In this document: one piece after another, positions 15,858-24,549 of the stretch
Numbering within the stretch: the stretch's first letter is position 1
Layout: every line of letters begins with the position of its first letter
Assembly: GCF_014773225.1 (NCBI RefSeq)
Contig: NZ_JACXAJ010000006.1
Coordinates: forward strand, 62,001-126,000
DNA from: Pontibacter aquaedesilientis
GTDB lineage: Bacteria > Bacteroidota > Bacteroidia > Cytophagales > Hymenobacteraceae
DNA: 64,000 bases
Direction: 5' to 3'
Translations under genes and position numbers: made by a program
Notes under the pieces: model-generated
The model's database searches: none
Seen by the model: only the letters and a program-made list of their open reading frames with translations
What the model was told of the DNA's origin: nothing

Positions 15858-17045
15858 GTGAACAACACGATTAACCGGGGGCTTATCGCACTTTCATTTA
15901 TCTGCCTCTTCGCCTTCAGTACGCAAGCACAAACCATCAACAACAGCAAGTTCGGTAAAGGACTTCAATTCATGGCCGCCGACTCCTCTTTCAGCCTTAA
16001 ATTCGGTACTCGTTTTCAATTGCTCTATCAGGGCGGGCAAAACCCGGCCACACAAGAATGGGACGACCGCTTCCTGGTTCGCAGGGCCCGCCTGAAGTTC
16101 GATGGCTTTGCTTTCTCGCCAAGGCTGAAGTATAAAATAGAGCTTGGCCTAAGCAATAGCGACATCGGCAACGATATACCTGATCAGACCAACAATGCCG
16201 ACAACATCATACTGGACGCTGTGGCCAAGTGGCAAATGACACCCAACCTGGAACTTTGGGTGGGACAGACCAAATTGCCTGGTAACCGGGAGCGTGTGGT
16301 TTCTTCGCAGAAGCTGCAGTTCGTGGACCGCAGCTTGCTTAACTCCCGCTTTAACCTCGACCGCGACGCTGGCCTGCAATTGCACCATGAGCACCAACTA
16401 GGGCAAGTAGTGTTAAGAGAGATCGGCTCTATTGCCATGGGTGAGGGCCGCGACATCACGGTGAACAACACGGGTGGGTACGGCTTTACAGGCCGTGTGG
16501 AAGTACTGCCTTTCGGAGCTTTTAAAGGAGACGGCGATTATGTGGGCAGTGACCTCGAGCGTGAGCAGACTCCCAAACTTTCTTTAGCAGCCTCCTACGA
16601 CTTTAACGACAATGCCGTTCGCCAGCGAGCCCAACTTGGCAGCTTCCTGAGCGACACCCGCGACCTAAGCACCTGGTTCGTAGACGCAATGTTCAAGTAC
16701 CGCGGCTTCTCGGCTATGGGCGAGTATGCCAACCGCAAAGCCCCTGACGGCCCTGTAGTGCTACGCGACGAAGCAGGCAAAGTACAGGAAACCTTTGTGA
16801 CGGGCTCCGCCCTGAACCTGCAGGCGGGCTACCTGTTGCCGAGCAACTGGGAAGTGGCAGGCCGCTATACCGATTACAACCCAACAAATGCAACGGGCTT
16901 GCGGGCGCAGAACCAGTATACCCTGGGTATATCCAAATACATCGTAGGACACTCCCTGAAGGTACAGAGCGACGTATCGCTGATAGAGGAAGCAGGCCGC
17001 GAGGACCGTACCCAGTTCAGACTGCAGATGGAATTAGCCCTCTAA
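15858..17045 (+). CDS. Second phosphate-selective porin O/P family protein
   Basis: A 395-residue barrel starting with GTG. Signal peptide to about residue 24 (FAFSTQAQ), then SFSLKFGTRFQLLYQGG and FLVRRARLKFDGFAFSPRLKYKIELGLSN, a hallmark strand pair of the OprO/OprP family. It ends FRLQMELAL. It lies 100 bases before pstS without a visible terminator, so it is probably the first gene of the pst transcript controlled by the operator at 15656-15710. It shares fold but little close sequence with the porin at 14291, so the two are not recent duplicates. Confidence 0.88.
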   Translation: MNNTINRGLIALSFICLFAFSTQAQTINNSKFGKGLQFMAADSSFSLKFGTRFQLLYQGGQNPATQEWDDRFLVRRARLKFDGFAFSPRLKYKIELGLSNSDIGNDIPDQTNNADNIILDAVAKWQMTPNLELWVGQTKLPGNRERVVSSQKLQFVDRSLLNSRFNLDRDAGLQLHHEHQLGQVVLREIGSIAMGEGRDITVNNTGGYGFTGRVEVLPFGAFKGDGDYVGSDLEREQTPKLSLAASYDFNDNAVRQRAQLGSFLSDTRDLSTWFVDAMFKYRGFSAMGEYANRKAPDGPVVLRDEAGKVQETFVTGSALNLQAGYLLPSNWEVAGRYTDYNPTNATGLRAQNQYTLGISKYIVGHSLKVQSDVSLIEEAGREDRTQFRLQMELAL

Positions 17046-17145
17046 AACAACTCCCTGAATACCAAATCAGTATATCAGCTTAAAAATCAACAATTCAATA
17101 CCAACTAACCCACAACACTCATCTTATAACCCAAAATCGAATTGT

Positions 17146-18141
17146 ATGTTAAAATCTAGGCTCACGTATTTCAGACTTAGCGCAGCTCTTATGCTGGGTG
17201 CCTCGCTCGCCATGACATCTTGCGGTGGCAATAGTCAAGAAGGTGGTAGCGACCTGTCAGGCTCTATCCAGATCGACGGTTCTTCTACGGTGTATCCCAT
17301 CACAGAGGCCGTGGCAGAAGAGTACCGTGCCGAGGCGCCGGAAGTGAAAGTGACCGTGGGTGTTTCGGGAACAGGTGGCGGTATGAAGAAATTCACCCGT
17401 GGCGAGATCGACATCGTGAATGCCTCCCGCTCGATGAATGCTTCCGAAGAGCAGACGGCCGGTGAGAACGGAATCTCCTTTGTGCAGCTTTCCGTGGCCT
17501 ACGACGGTCTGACGGTAGTGGTGCACCCTGAAAACGACTGGGTAAAGGACATCACCGTGGCTGAACTGAAAAAAATATGGGAGCCGGAAGCACAGGGCAC
17601 GATCATGCGTTGGAACCAGATTCGCCCGGAGTGGCCTGATCAGGAAATCCATCTCTACGGCGCTGGTGTAGAGTCGGGCACGTATGACTACTTCACCGAA
17701 GCTATCGTGGGCAAGAGCCACTCGAGCCGCGGCGACTATACCGCCAGTGAAGACGACAACGTGTTGGTACAGGGTGTATCGACCGATCCGCTGGCATTGG
17801 GCTTCTTTGGCTATGCCTATTACGAAGAGAACAAGAGCAAACTGAAGGCTGTGCCTGTCAACGACGAAAACGACAGCAATGGTGCAGGTGCTATTTTGCC
17901 ATCACTGGAAACCGTAAAGAATGGTTCTTACGCCCCGCTATCGCGTCCTCTTTTCATCTATGTGAGCTCTAAAGCCGTAGCTAAGCCAGAGGTAGTGGAT
18001 TTCGTTAACTTTTACCTTGACAATGCCGGTGATCTGAGTGAAGAAGTAGGCTACATTCGTCTGCCAGACAACCTTTACAAAGAACAGAAGCAGAAGTTTC
18101 AGCAATTCGCCACCGGTGGCGCTACTGCCAACAAGCAATAG
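17146..18141 (+). CDS. pstS: Phosphate ABC transporter substrate-binding lipoprotein PstS
   Basis: A 331-residue periplasmic phosphate-binding protein anchored as a lipoprotein (lipobox MTSC, Cys26). Phosphate-binding loops are visible: IDGSSTVYPIT near residues 43-53, SGTGGGMKKF near 75-85, and SRSMNASE near 95-105. It binds phosphate for the PstCAB transporter. No separate promoter or operator is seen in the 100 bases upstream, so it is probably read from the porin promoter. A hairpin between pstS and pstC may keep PstS levels above those of the membrane subunits. Confidence 0.95.
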   Translation: MLKSRLTYFRLSAALMLGASLAMTSCGGNSQEGGSDLSGSIQIDGSSTVYPITEAVAEEYRAEAPEVKVTVGVSGTGGGMKKFTRGEIDIVNASRSMNASEEQTAGENGISFVQLSVAYDGLTVVVHPENDWVKDITVAELKKIWEPEAQGTIMRWNQIRPEWPDQEIHLYGAGVESGTYDYFTEAIVGKSHSSRGDYTASEDDNVLVQGVSTDPLALGFFGYAYYEENKSKLKAVPVNDENDSNGAGAILPSLETVKNGSYAPLSRPLFIYVSSKAVAKPEVVDFVNFYLDNAGDLSEEVGYIRLPDNLYKEQKQKFQQFATGGATANKQ

Positions 18142-18155
18142 ATTCCTGAACAAAC

Positions 18156-18198
18156 AACCCAGGTATAGCGACTGGCAATAGTGAGCTATACCTGGGTT
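18156..18198 (+). terminator. Hairpin between pstS and pstC made of an inverted pair of AGGTATAG motifs
   Basis: AACCCAGGTATAGC (18156-18169) and GCTATACCTGGGTT (18185-18198) form a perfect 14-bp stem with a 15-base loop. It could act as an attenuator or as an RNA stabiliser that protects pstS mRNA. No long T run follows. Confidence 0.7.
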
Positions 18199-18213
18199 TA
18201 AAGCAAAAGCACC

Positions 18214-19089
18214 TTGAGAGTACAGGAGAAAATTATCGAAAGCCTGCTGTGGCTGTCAGCCGCCATCACTATCCTGATCACGATCAGCATTGTCTGGGTA
18301 TTGCTCTCGGAATCAGTGCTGTTCTTCAGCGAAGTGTCCCTTGTGCGCTTCCTCACCGAAAAGGAATGGACGCCACTCTTCGCCGACAAAAAGTTCGGTA
18401 TCCTGCCCCTCGTGGCAGGCACATTCCTCACCACGGTTATTGCCATAGCGGTGGCGTTGCCGATCGGCCTTACCATCGCCATCTACCTAAACGAGTACGC
18501 TCATGCCCGTTTCAAAACCTATATCAAACCGCTGTTGGAAGTGCTGGCCACTATCCCCACGGTAGTATATGGCTTCTTTGCCCTGACCGTGGTGACGCCT
18601 TTCCTGCAATCGTTTATACCTGGTTTGGCTGGTTTCAATGCCCTGTCAGCGGGCATTGTGATGGGCATTATGATCATCCCCATGATTTCCTCGCTGAGTG
18701 AAGACGCCATTAGTGCCGTGCCCCGCTCTTTGCGCGAAGCCGCCTATGGCATGGGCTCTACCCGACTGCAAACCGCTTTCGGCGTCATGGTGCCTGCCGC
18801 GTCGTCAGGTATACTGGTGTCGGTAATTTTGGCTATTTCGAGAGCCGTTGGCGAGACCATGATTGTGGCCATTGCAGCGGGTCAGCAACCGCGCCTCACG
18901 CTCAACCCCTTTGTGCCGATCGAGACAATCACGACTTACATCGTGCAGGTGAGCCTCGGTGACGTGCCGCACGGCTCGCTGGAGTACCGCACTATTTTCG
19001 CGGCAGGTATGACGCTGTTTGTGTTCACGTTCATTTTGAACAACCTCAGCTTCTGGATCAAAAAGAAATATCAGGAAAAGTATGACTAA
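18214..19089 (+). CDS. pstC: Phosphate ABC transporter permease PstC
   Basis: A 291-residue permease with six predicted membrane helices. It carries the EAA-type loop ([20 protein letters not shown], about 170-189) that contacts the ATPase, and the [16 protein letters not shown] motif. The start is a TTG (TTGAGAGTACAGGAG). No ATG lies nearby, and the N-terminal [13 protein letters not shown] fits the family. It overlaps pstA by 8 bases, so translation is probably coupled. It forms the channel for phosphate with PstA. Confidence 0.94.
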   Translation: MRVQEKIIESLLWLSAAITILITISIVWVLLSESVLFFSEVSLVRFLTEKEWTPLFADKKFGILPLVAGTFLTTVIAIAVALPIGLTIAIYLNEYAHARFKTYIKPLLEVLATIPTVVYGFFALTVVTPFLQSFIPGLAGFNALSAGIVMGIMIIPMISSLSEDAISAVPRSLREAAYGMGSTRLQTAFGVMVPAASSGILVSVILAISRAVGETMIVAIAAGQQPRLTLNPFVPIETITTYIVQVSLGDVPHGSLEYRTIFAAGMTLFVFTFILNNLSFWIKKKYQEKYD

Positions 19090-19939
19090 CTCCGAGAAAA
19101 ACCGCCTCAAGGACAAAGCCTTCCAGGTATTTGGCGTCTTCTGCACCTTTATCGGGCTGGTGGTGCTGGCCATCTTCCTGATCGACATTGTGATAGAAGG
19201 TATAGCCCGTATCGACTGGGATTTCCTGACCAGCCTGCCATCGCGCCGGGCAGCCAGCGCAGGTATACTCACCGCGTGGGCCGGCACCATCTGGATTCTG
19301 ATTCTTTCTGCCCTGATCGCTTTCCCATTAGGTATAGCCGCTGGCGTATACCTGGAAGAGTATGCTAAAAAGACGAAACTCTCGAATTTCCTGGAAATTA
19401 ACATCGCCAACCTGGCAGGCGTACCTTCGATCATCTACGGTTTGCTGGGCCTCGAGCTCTTTGTGCGTTTCATGAAGTTGGGTGGCAGTTTGCTGGCCGG
19501 TGCGCTTACGCTCTCCCTGCTGATTCTTCCCATCATTATTGTCACTACCCGCGAAGCCATCCGTGCCGTGCCCCGCACCATCCGCGACGGCTCCTTTGCC
19601 CTGGGCGCTTCGAAGTGGCAAACGGTGTGGTACCAAGTGCTACCATCTTCGTTTGGCGGCATCCTGACGGGGGTGATTCTAGCACTTTCCAGGGCTGTGG
19701 GCGAAGCGGCCCCGCTTATTGTGATCGGAGCGCTGGCTTACGTGCCGTTTGTGCCGAGTTCGCCAATGGACGAATTCACAGTACTGCCCATCCAGATTTT
19801 TAACTGGACCTCGCGACCGCAGGCGGCCTTTCTGACCAATGCGGCGGCGGCCATCATCATCTTATTATTGATCACCTTCCTGCTCAACGGCGTCGCAGTA
19901 TACCTGCGCCACCGTCAGCAAAAGAAAATAAAATGGTAA
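19082..19939 (+). CDS. pstA: Phosphate ABC transporter permease PstA
   Basis: A 285-residue permease with six membrane helices and the EAA loop ([20 protein letters not shown], about 161-180), followed by [21 protein letters not shown]. It is the second half of the phosphate channel. The gene starts inside the end of pstC. Two AGGTATAG motif copies are inside it, each read as Gly-Ile-Ala with the rare Ile codon ATA. Short 10-base gap to pstB. Confidence 0.95.
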   Translation: MTNSEKNRLKDKAFQVFGVFCTFIGLVVLAIFLIDIVIEGIARIDWDFLTSLPSRRAASAGILTAWAGTIWILILSALIAFPLGIAAGVYLEEYAKKTKLSNFLEINIANLAGVPSIIYGLLGLELFVRFMKLGGSLLAGALTLSLLILPIIIVTTREAIRAVPRTIRDGSFALGASKWQTVWYQVLPSSFGGILTGVILALSRAVGEAAPLIVIGALAYVPFVPSSPMDEFTVLPIQIFNWTSRPQAAFLTNAAAAIIILLLITFLLNGVAVYLRHRQQKKIKW

Positions 19940-19949
19940 GTTTTCACCC

Positions 19950-20711
19950 ATGAAGAAACCAAGTAAGTTAGAAGCCATTAACCTTGACGCCTACTACGGC
20001 GACTTCCATGCGCTCAAGAGCATCAACGTCGCGATGGAAGAGAAGGCCGTGACCGCCTTTATCGGTCCGTCGGGCTGCGGCAAGTCCACGTTCCTGCGCA
20101 CATTCAACCGCATGAACGATTACATTGACGGCTTCCGCATAGATGGCCAGATTCTGTTGGACGGCCGCGACATTTATGCCAACGACGTGCAGGTAGACGA
20201 ACTGCGCAAAGAAGTGGGCATGGTGTTCCAAAAGCCCAATCCCTTTCCGAAGAGCATATTCGAAAACGTGGTGTATGGCCTCAGGATTCAAGGAATAAAG
20301 GACAAGAAAATATTGCAGGAAACCTGTGAGAAATCGCTGCGGCAAGCCGCCATCTGGGACGAGGTGAAAGACAAGCTCGACAAGTCGGCCCTAGCGCTTT
20401 CGGGTGGTCAGCAGCAGCGCCTCTGCATTGCACGCGCCTTGGCCATACAGCCCTCCGTTATCCTCATGGACGAGCCCGCCTCAGCCCTCGACCCCATCTC
20501 CTCTGCCAAAATTGAGGAGCTGATCTACGAGCTGAAGAAAGATTACACGATCGTGATTGTAACGCACAACATGCAGCAAGCAGGCCGTGTGAGCGACTAT
20601 ACCGCTTTCTTCTACATGGGAGAGCTGGTGGAATACGCCAAGACCAAAACCATGTTCACAAGTCCGCACGATACGCGTACCCAGAACTACATTACGGGCC
20701 GTTTCGGTTAA
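19950..20711 (+). CDS. pstB: Phosphate ABC transporter ATPase PstB
   Basis: A 253-residue ABC ATPase. Walker [10 protein letters not shown] at 39-47, Q-loop VFQKPNPFP at 92-100, signature LSGGQQQR at 150-157, Walker B VILMDEP at 170-176, and the H-loop THNMQQA. The KPNPFPKSI stretch and the length are diagnostic of PstB. It powers phosphate import through PstC/PstA. It is followed 61 bases later by phoU on the same strand. Confidence 0.97.
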   Translation: MKKPSKLEAINLDAYYGDFHALKSINVAMEEKAVTAFIGPSGCGKSTFLRTFNRMNDYIDGFRIDGQILLDGRDIYANDVQVDELRKEVGMVFQKPNPFPKSIFENVVYGLRIQGIKDKKILQETCEKSLRQAAIWDEVKDKLDKSALALSGGQQQRLCIARALAIQPSVILMDEPASALDPISSAKIEELIYELKKDYTIVIVTHNMQQAGRVSDYTAFFYMGELVEYAKTKTMFTSPHDTRTQNYITGRFG

Positions 20712-20772
20712 GCTTTTTTTGCGCCTTGTTTACGTATAAAAAAACATTCTCACTCATAACCTCAAGACACGA

Positions 20773-21447
20773 ATGCCTCATATAGATGTAGAACTCGACC
20801 GCTTACGAAACAAACTCCTGGAGATGTGGGACCTGGTGGAGTACCAGCTGAGCAGCGGCCGGGAAGCTGTCGTGAATGGCGATAAGGAACTGGCACAGCG
20901 GATTATCAAGCTTGATCGGAAAGTGAACAACTTCGATATCAAGATTGACCGCATGTGCGAAAACTTCTTCGCCCTTTTCAACCCTGTTGCCGTGGACCTG
21001 CGTACCGTACTGGCCATTCTGAAAATCAACACCAACCTGGAGCGCGTAGGCGATACCGCCGAAGGGATAGCCCGCTTTGCCTGCAAGCTTAATCACCCGC
21101 TCGACCCGGAGCTGATTGAGCTCACCAAAGTGCTGGTGATGTATGACGAAGCTTTGGCCATGTTTACAGAGTGCCGCACCGCCTTTAAGGAAGACGATCC
21201 GAAGCAGGCCAAAGCGCTTATCAAACGTGATAAGACCCTGAACAAGATCTACCGCAAGTCAGACGCTGTGATCACCAAGTACATCAAGGCCCATCCGGAT
21301 CGCATCGCTGAGTCGCTCGCCCTGCTCTCCATCATCAAAAAGCTGGAACGCGTAGGCGATCAGGTCACCAATATGGCCGAAGAGATCATCTTCTACCGTG
21401 AAGCAAAAGTGGTAAAGCACAGAAGGAAGAAGAAAAAGAAGGAGTAG
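20773..21447 (+). CDS. phoU: Phosphate-signalling protein PhoU
   Basis: A 224-residue all-helical protein with two PhoU repeats. Each repeat carries the metal-site motif: FNPVAVDLRTVLAILKINTNLERVGDTAEG (first) and LSIIKKLERVGDQVTNMAEE (second). It ends with a very basic tail (KHRRKKKKKE). PhoU links transporter activity to PhoR/PhoB signalling. No phoB or phoR gene is in the window. A terminator lies about 60 bases downstream, closing the presumed porin-pstSCAB-phoU unit. Confidence 0.95.
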   Translation: MPHIDVELDRLRNKLLEMWDLVEYQLSSGREAVVNGDKELAQRIIKLDRKVNNFDIKIDRMCENFFALFNPVAVDLRTVLAILKINTNLERVGDTAEGIARFACKLNHPLDPELIELTKVLVMYDEALAMFTECRTAFKEDDPKQAKALIKRDKTLNKIYRKSDAVITKYIKAHPDRIAESLALLSIIKKLERVGDQVTNMAEEIIFYREAKVVKHRRKKKKKE

Positions 21448-21504
21448 GTTGAATTGTTAAATTGTTGATGGTTTAATTGTTGGTTCGAGGGGAATACAAT
21501 AATT

Positions 21505-21534
21505 GGCGCAGGTTTTAAGACTTGCGCCTTTTTT
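21505..21534 (+). terminator. Terminator after phoU
   Basis: GGCGCAGGTT and GACTTGCGCC form a stem with small internal mismatches (21505-21528), followed by TTTTTT. It closes the phosphate operon. Confidence 0.75.
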
Positions 21535-21650
21535 ATGACGTCAAGCTTCCCCAAAGGCTTTCGAGTAGCTCAGCTTTATACCTTAACACAGGGGAAAACC
21601 CTGCGCCAGTTCACCCCATCCCTACTTTAGCAATTATACAATTTGTGTCG

Positions 21651-21658
21651 TACCTTTG
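21651..21658 (+). promoter_or_regulatory. -7 promoter box of the ccm operon
   Basis: TACCTTTG followed by C matches TAnnTTTG. It contains the TTG that would otherwise be taken as an upstream start of ccmB, so the transcript leader before the GTG at 21674 would be only about 10 bases. Confidence 0.65.
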
Positions 21659-21673
21659 CGCAAAATTACGAAG

Positions 21674-22342
21674 GTGCTGTTCAAAGAAGTCATATACTTA
21701 ATGCAGAAGGATTTCCTGTTGGAGTGGCGGCAGAAGTATGCCTTCAACGGTATGCTGCTCTACGTCAGCAGCACAGTCTTTGTCTGCTACCTCAGCTTCG
21801 GGCTTCGCTCCAATGCCTTGCAAGTGCCTGTTTGGAATGCCCTGTTCTGGATTATCCTGCTGTTTACGTCGGTCAATGCCATTGCCAAGAGTTTTATGCA
21901 AGAAAACCGCGGCCGACTACTCTATTTCTACTCCATCGTGAGTCCGCAGGGCATCATTCTGGCCAAGATTCTTTACAATGCCTGTCTTATGCTGGTGCTG
22001 GCACTGATCTGTTTTGTGTTCTATGCTTTTGTGCTGGGCAACCCGGTACAGGACATTCCGATGTTCCTACTCAGTATTCTGCTCGGTGCCATCGGTTTCT
22101 CGACTTCCCTAACCATGATATCAGGTATAGCCTCTAAGGCAGCCAACAGCAGCACCCTAATGGCCGTGCTCAGTTTCCCAGTAATCGTGCCTATGCTGCT
22201 CATGCTCATCAAAATGTCCAAAAACGCCATGGATGGGCTGGAGCGGGCCGCCAGTCTCGACGAACTGCTTACTTTGCTTGCCATAAACATGATCGTTGTC
22301 ACTGTTTCTTATATTTTGTTCCCGTACCTTTGGCGTTCGTAA
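21674..22342 (+). CDS. ccmB: Heme exporter subunit CcmB
   Basis: A 222-residue protein with six membrane helices. It begins (GTG start) VLFKEVIYLMQKDFLLEWRQ, the conserved CcmB N-terminus, and carries SIVSPQGIILAKILYN and the FLLSILLGAIGFSTSLTMISGIASKA region. CcmB is the permease part of the CcmAB ABC complex, which releases holo-CcmE during cytochrome c maturation. The upstream TTG at 21656 lies in the -7 box and is rejected as start. The ATPase partner CcmA is not in the window. Confidence 0.9.
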   Translation: MLFKEVIYLMQKDFLLEWRQKYAFNGMLLYVSSTVFVCYLSFGLRSNALQVPVWNALFWIILLFTSVNAIAKSFMQENRGRLLYFYSIVSPQGIILAKILYNACLMLVLALICFVFYAFVLGNPVQDIPMFLLSILLGAIGFSTSLTMISGIASKAANSSTLMAVLSFPVIVPMLLMLIKMSKNAMDGLERAASLDELLTLLAINMIVVTVSYILFPYLWRS

Positions 22343-22533
22343 GGTCCTAGACTTTAGACAATAGAAATTAGACAATAGACAAAGGCCTAGAAAAGTGATG
22401 AAAGGGGAATGGCAAAAGAGCAAAAGATGTTAATAATTTTCAAGAACGAAACAGATAAGAACCAATTGTTTGTTTAAAAAGAAGTTTGACGACCTGTGTC
22501 TAAAATCTAGCATCTAAATACTAATATCTGAAT
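22343..22533. repeat. Intergenic stretch with degenerate AT-rich short repeats
   Basis: Between ccmB and ccmC there are imperfect repeats of TAGACAATAGA (about 22350-22382) and CTA-ATCT-type words (about 22500-22530). No gene is seen. Similar degenerate repeats with other words occur at several intergenic sites in this window. Confidence 0.5.
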
Positions 22534-23196
22534 ATGAAGAACTGGTGGAAAATACTGACCGTGCTGCTGCTGGTGTTTACCGTGGCGGTGGGTATGCTGT
22601 CGGATGTTCCCCGATTGGCCATCCTGAACGAAACCATCCGTAACCTGTACTTCCACGTGCCAATGTGGTTTGGCATGATCCTGATCCTGCTCATGTCGGT
22701 GGTGTATGCCATTAAATACCTGCGCAAGCCGAGCATCAAAAACGATATTATCGCGCACGAAGCCGCTAAGGTGGGTATACTTTTTGGCGTGCTGGGTATT
22801 GTGACAGGTATGGAGTGGGCTAAATTTACATGGGGGGAGTACTGGAGCAACGACCCGAAACAGAACGGGGCGGCCATCGGTCTGCTGATCTACTTTGCCT
22901 ATCTCGTACTGCGCAGCTCTTTTGCCGAGCAACAGCAACGAGCCCGTATCAGCGCGGTATACAACATTTTCGCTTTTGCGGCCCTTATCCCTTTGCTATT
23001 CATTTTGCCCCGCCTCACCGATTCGCTTCACCCGGGAAACGGCGGCAATCCCGGCTTTAACGCCTACGACCTCGACAGTAGCCTGCGCCTGGTGTTCTAC
23101 CCTGCCGTGCTGGGCTGGACACTGCTGGGCATCTGGATCGTGAACGTGAAATCAAGATTTGAATTACTGAGACAACGCATATATGAAAATGTTTAG
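22534..23196 (+). CDS. ccmC: Cytochrome c maturation protein CcmC (CcsA family)
   Basis: A 220-residue membrane protein with six helices of the heme-handling protein superfamily. The periplasmic WWD region is present in a Bacteroidota variant (WAKFTWGEYWSNDPKQ, near residues 95-110). The flanking histidine FHVPMWF near residue 40 is seen; the second heme histidine expected near SLHPGNGG (about 165-172) is also present. CcmC loads heme onto CcmE. It overlaps the following ccmD-like gene by 14 bases. Confidence 0.93.
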   Translation: MKNWWKILTVLLLVFTVAVGMLSDVPRLAILNETIRNLYFHVPMWFGMILILLMSVVYAIKYLRKPSIKNDIIAHEAAKVGILFGVLGIVTGMEWAKFTWGEYWSNDPKQNGAAIGLLIYFAYLVLRSSFAEQQQRARISAVYNIFAFAALIPLLFILPRLTDSLHPGNGGNPGFNAYDLDSSLRLVFYPAVLGWTLLGIWIVNVKSRFELLRQRIYENV

Positions 23197-23458
23197 AGTA
23201 CTGGCCATTTGCTGCTTTATAGTAGGCATGCTGCTGGCCTTTGAGCCAGCCATGGCCCAAGAACAGATGGCCGAGTTATCGTCTGCTCCGCAGCAAAACA
23301 TCGAAATGGCCGATAGCCTGCGTCAGGACGGCAAGATTTACGTGGTGGTGGCCGTGCTGCTCACAGTGCTGGCCGGCGTGCTGTTTTACCTGATTGCCCT
23401 CGACCGCAAGGTAGGCCGACTGGAGAAACAGCTGAAAGACGACTACGTGAATCGTTAA
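23183..23458 (+). CDS. ccmD: CcmD-family protein
   Basis: A 91-residue protein with an N-terminal hydrophobic segment (about 4-25, ending AMAQ, possibly a cleaved signal peptide), a polar stretch, then a membrane helix (IYVVVAVLLTVLAGVLFYLI, about 52-71) followed by a charged tail (DRKVGRLEKQLKDDY). That last part matches the CcmD family. CcmD helps release holo-CcmE from CcmABC. The gene starts within the end of ccmC, supporting translational coupling. Confidence 0.8.
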   Translation: MKMFRVLAICCFIVGMLLAFEPAMAQEQMAELSSAPQQNIEMADSLRQDGKIYVVVAVLLTVLAGVLFYLIALDRKVGRLEKQLKDDYVNR

Positions 23459-23581
23459 AAACAATAGTGCCTGAAAGGGCTTTGTCAGGATTTAAGGCAG
23501 CCGGCCATTTATACCTGATATCGGAACGGCCACCACGGGGTTATTTGCGTAGAAACGCTCATTCACTAAATACTTTTAGAC

Positions 23582-23911
23582 ATGAGCATCACCCTAAATC
23601 CCCGACTATACGTTTCGCTTAGCCCACTAGACCATGTAAAGCCGCACCCGATAAATGACGGCCGCTTCGACCCCGCCTACGCCTACAAAGTATTGGGCGT
23701 GTACAATGCCAGCGAAACTTCGGAGTGTTTCTTTATACTGAGCAACACCCACGGCGAAATGTGGTTTATTTCGCAGCGACACCTGCGCACCTATAAACTA
23801 CTGGACTCCGACGAGTTTTTTGTAGAACTGGAAGCGCAGCAGCGCAACGTAGCTAACGAAAGCGCCACCGTGGCCCGCGTGCTACCGATTGCAGGCAACG
23901 GCACCCACTGA
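23582..23911 (+). CDS. Uncharacterised protein between ccmD and ccmE
   Basis: A 109-residue soluble protein with no signal peptide or membrane segment. It begins MSITLNPRLYVSLSPLDHVKPHP and contains YKVLGVYNASETSECFFILSN and GEMWFISQRHLRTY, suggesting a small beta-rich fold. I do not recognise the family. It lies on the same strand between ccmD and ccmE with gaps of 123 and 134 bases, so cotranscription is likely but a role in heme handling is not shown. Codon use resembles the neighbours. Confidence 0.65.
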   Translation: MSITLNPRLYVSLSPLDHVKPHPINDGRFDPAYAYKVLGVYNASETSECFFILSNTHGEMWFISQRHLRTYKLLDSDEFFVELEAQQRNVANESATVARVLPIAGNGTH

Positions 23912-24045
23912 CAGGTATAACCCCGATGATGTGTGGCGCTGCTTTTCAGGCAAAAATTGATGAATATCCCTATCCACGATGGATTTAAAACCTCCAAACG
24001 TGTGTTAGGCTATCAGAAAAGGAGAATCTACATTTTTTAAATAAG

Positions 24046-24471
24046 ATGAAAAAGTCACACATCATCGGTATTATCGTGATCGCTATGGCCATTGGCATTA
24101 TCATGACCACGGCTGGCGACGCGAGCACCTATGTTTCATTTGGCGACGCCATTGAGATGGCCCAGGATGGCAACTCCACCAAAGTGCATGTGGTGGGGCG
24201 CCTCAAAAAAGATGACCAAGGGCACATCGTGGGCATGCAATACGACCCACTGAAAGACCCGAATTACTTTGCTTTTACTCTTGTGGACACCAACCGCTTC
24301 GAACAGCGGGTGGTCTACTTCAACCCCAAACCGCAGGACTTCGAACGCTCTGAGCAAGTTGTGATTACGGGCAACATGCAAAACGAAGTGTTTGTGGCCG
24401 ACAAGATACTCCTCAAGTGCCCGTCCAAGTACACGGAAAACGAAATTCAAACCAACACCGCAGGTATATAA
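24046..24471 (+). CDS. ccmE: Cytochrome c maturation heme chaperone CcmE, Cys-type
   Basis: A 141-residue membrane-anchored periplasmic chaperone. One N-terminal membrane helix (about 5-22) is followed by the OB-fold (VHVVGRLKKD, FTLVDTN, VVYFNPKP, VVITGNMQNEVFVADKILLKCPSKY). In the classical protein, heme is attached to His in HxxxY. Here the equivalent is Cys125 in CPSKY (CxxxY, with Tyr129). This matches the alternative CcmE type reported in some bacteria and archaea, so heme would be bound through cysteine. The tail is short. Between ccmD and ccmF on one strand. Confidence 0.92.
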   Translation: MKKSHIIGIIVIAMAIGIIMTTAGDASTYVSFGDAIEMAQDGNSTKVHVVGRLKKDDQGHIVGMQYDPLKDPNYFAFTLVDTNRFEQRVVYFNPKPQDFERSEQVVITGNMQNEVFVADKILLKCPSKYTENEIQTNTAGI

Positions 24472-24549
24472 ATTAGTTAAGAGTTAGTATGGCCTCCCTA
24501 TAGGTTAACTTTCTAACTCTTTAACTTTCTAACTTTCTAACTTATCAAG
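24472..24549. repeat. Degenerate TTTCTAAC repeats upstream of ccmF
   Basis: The 78-base gap between ccmE and ccmF contains at least four imperfect copies of TAACTTTC or TTTCTAAC with an approximate 8-base period up to the ccmF leader. Similar words occur near 4740. Confidence 0.6.
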
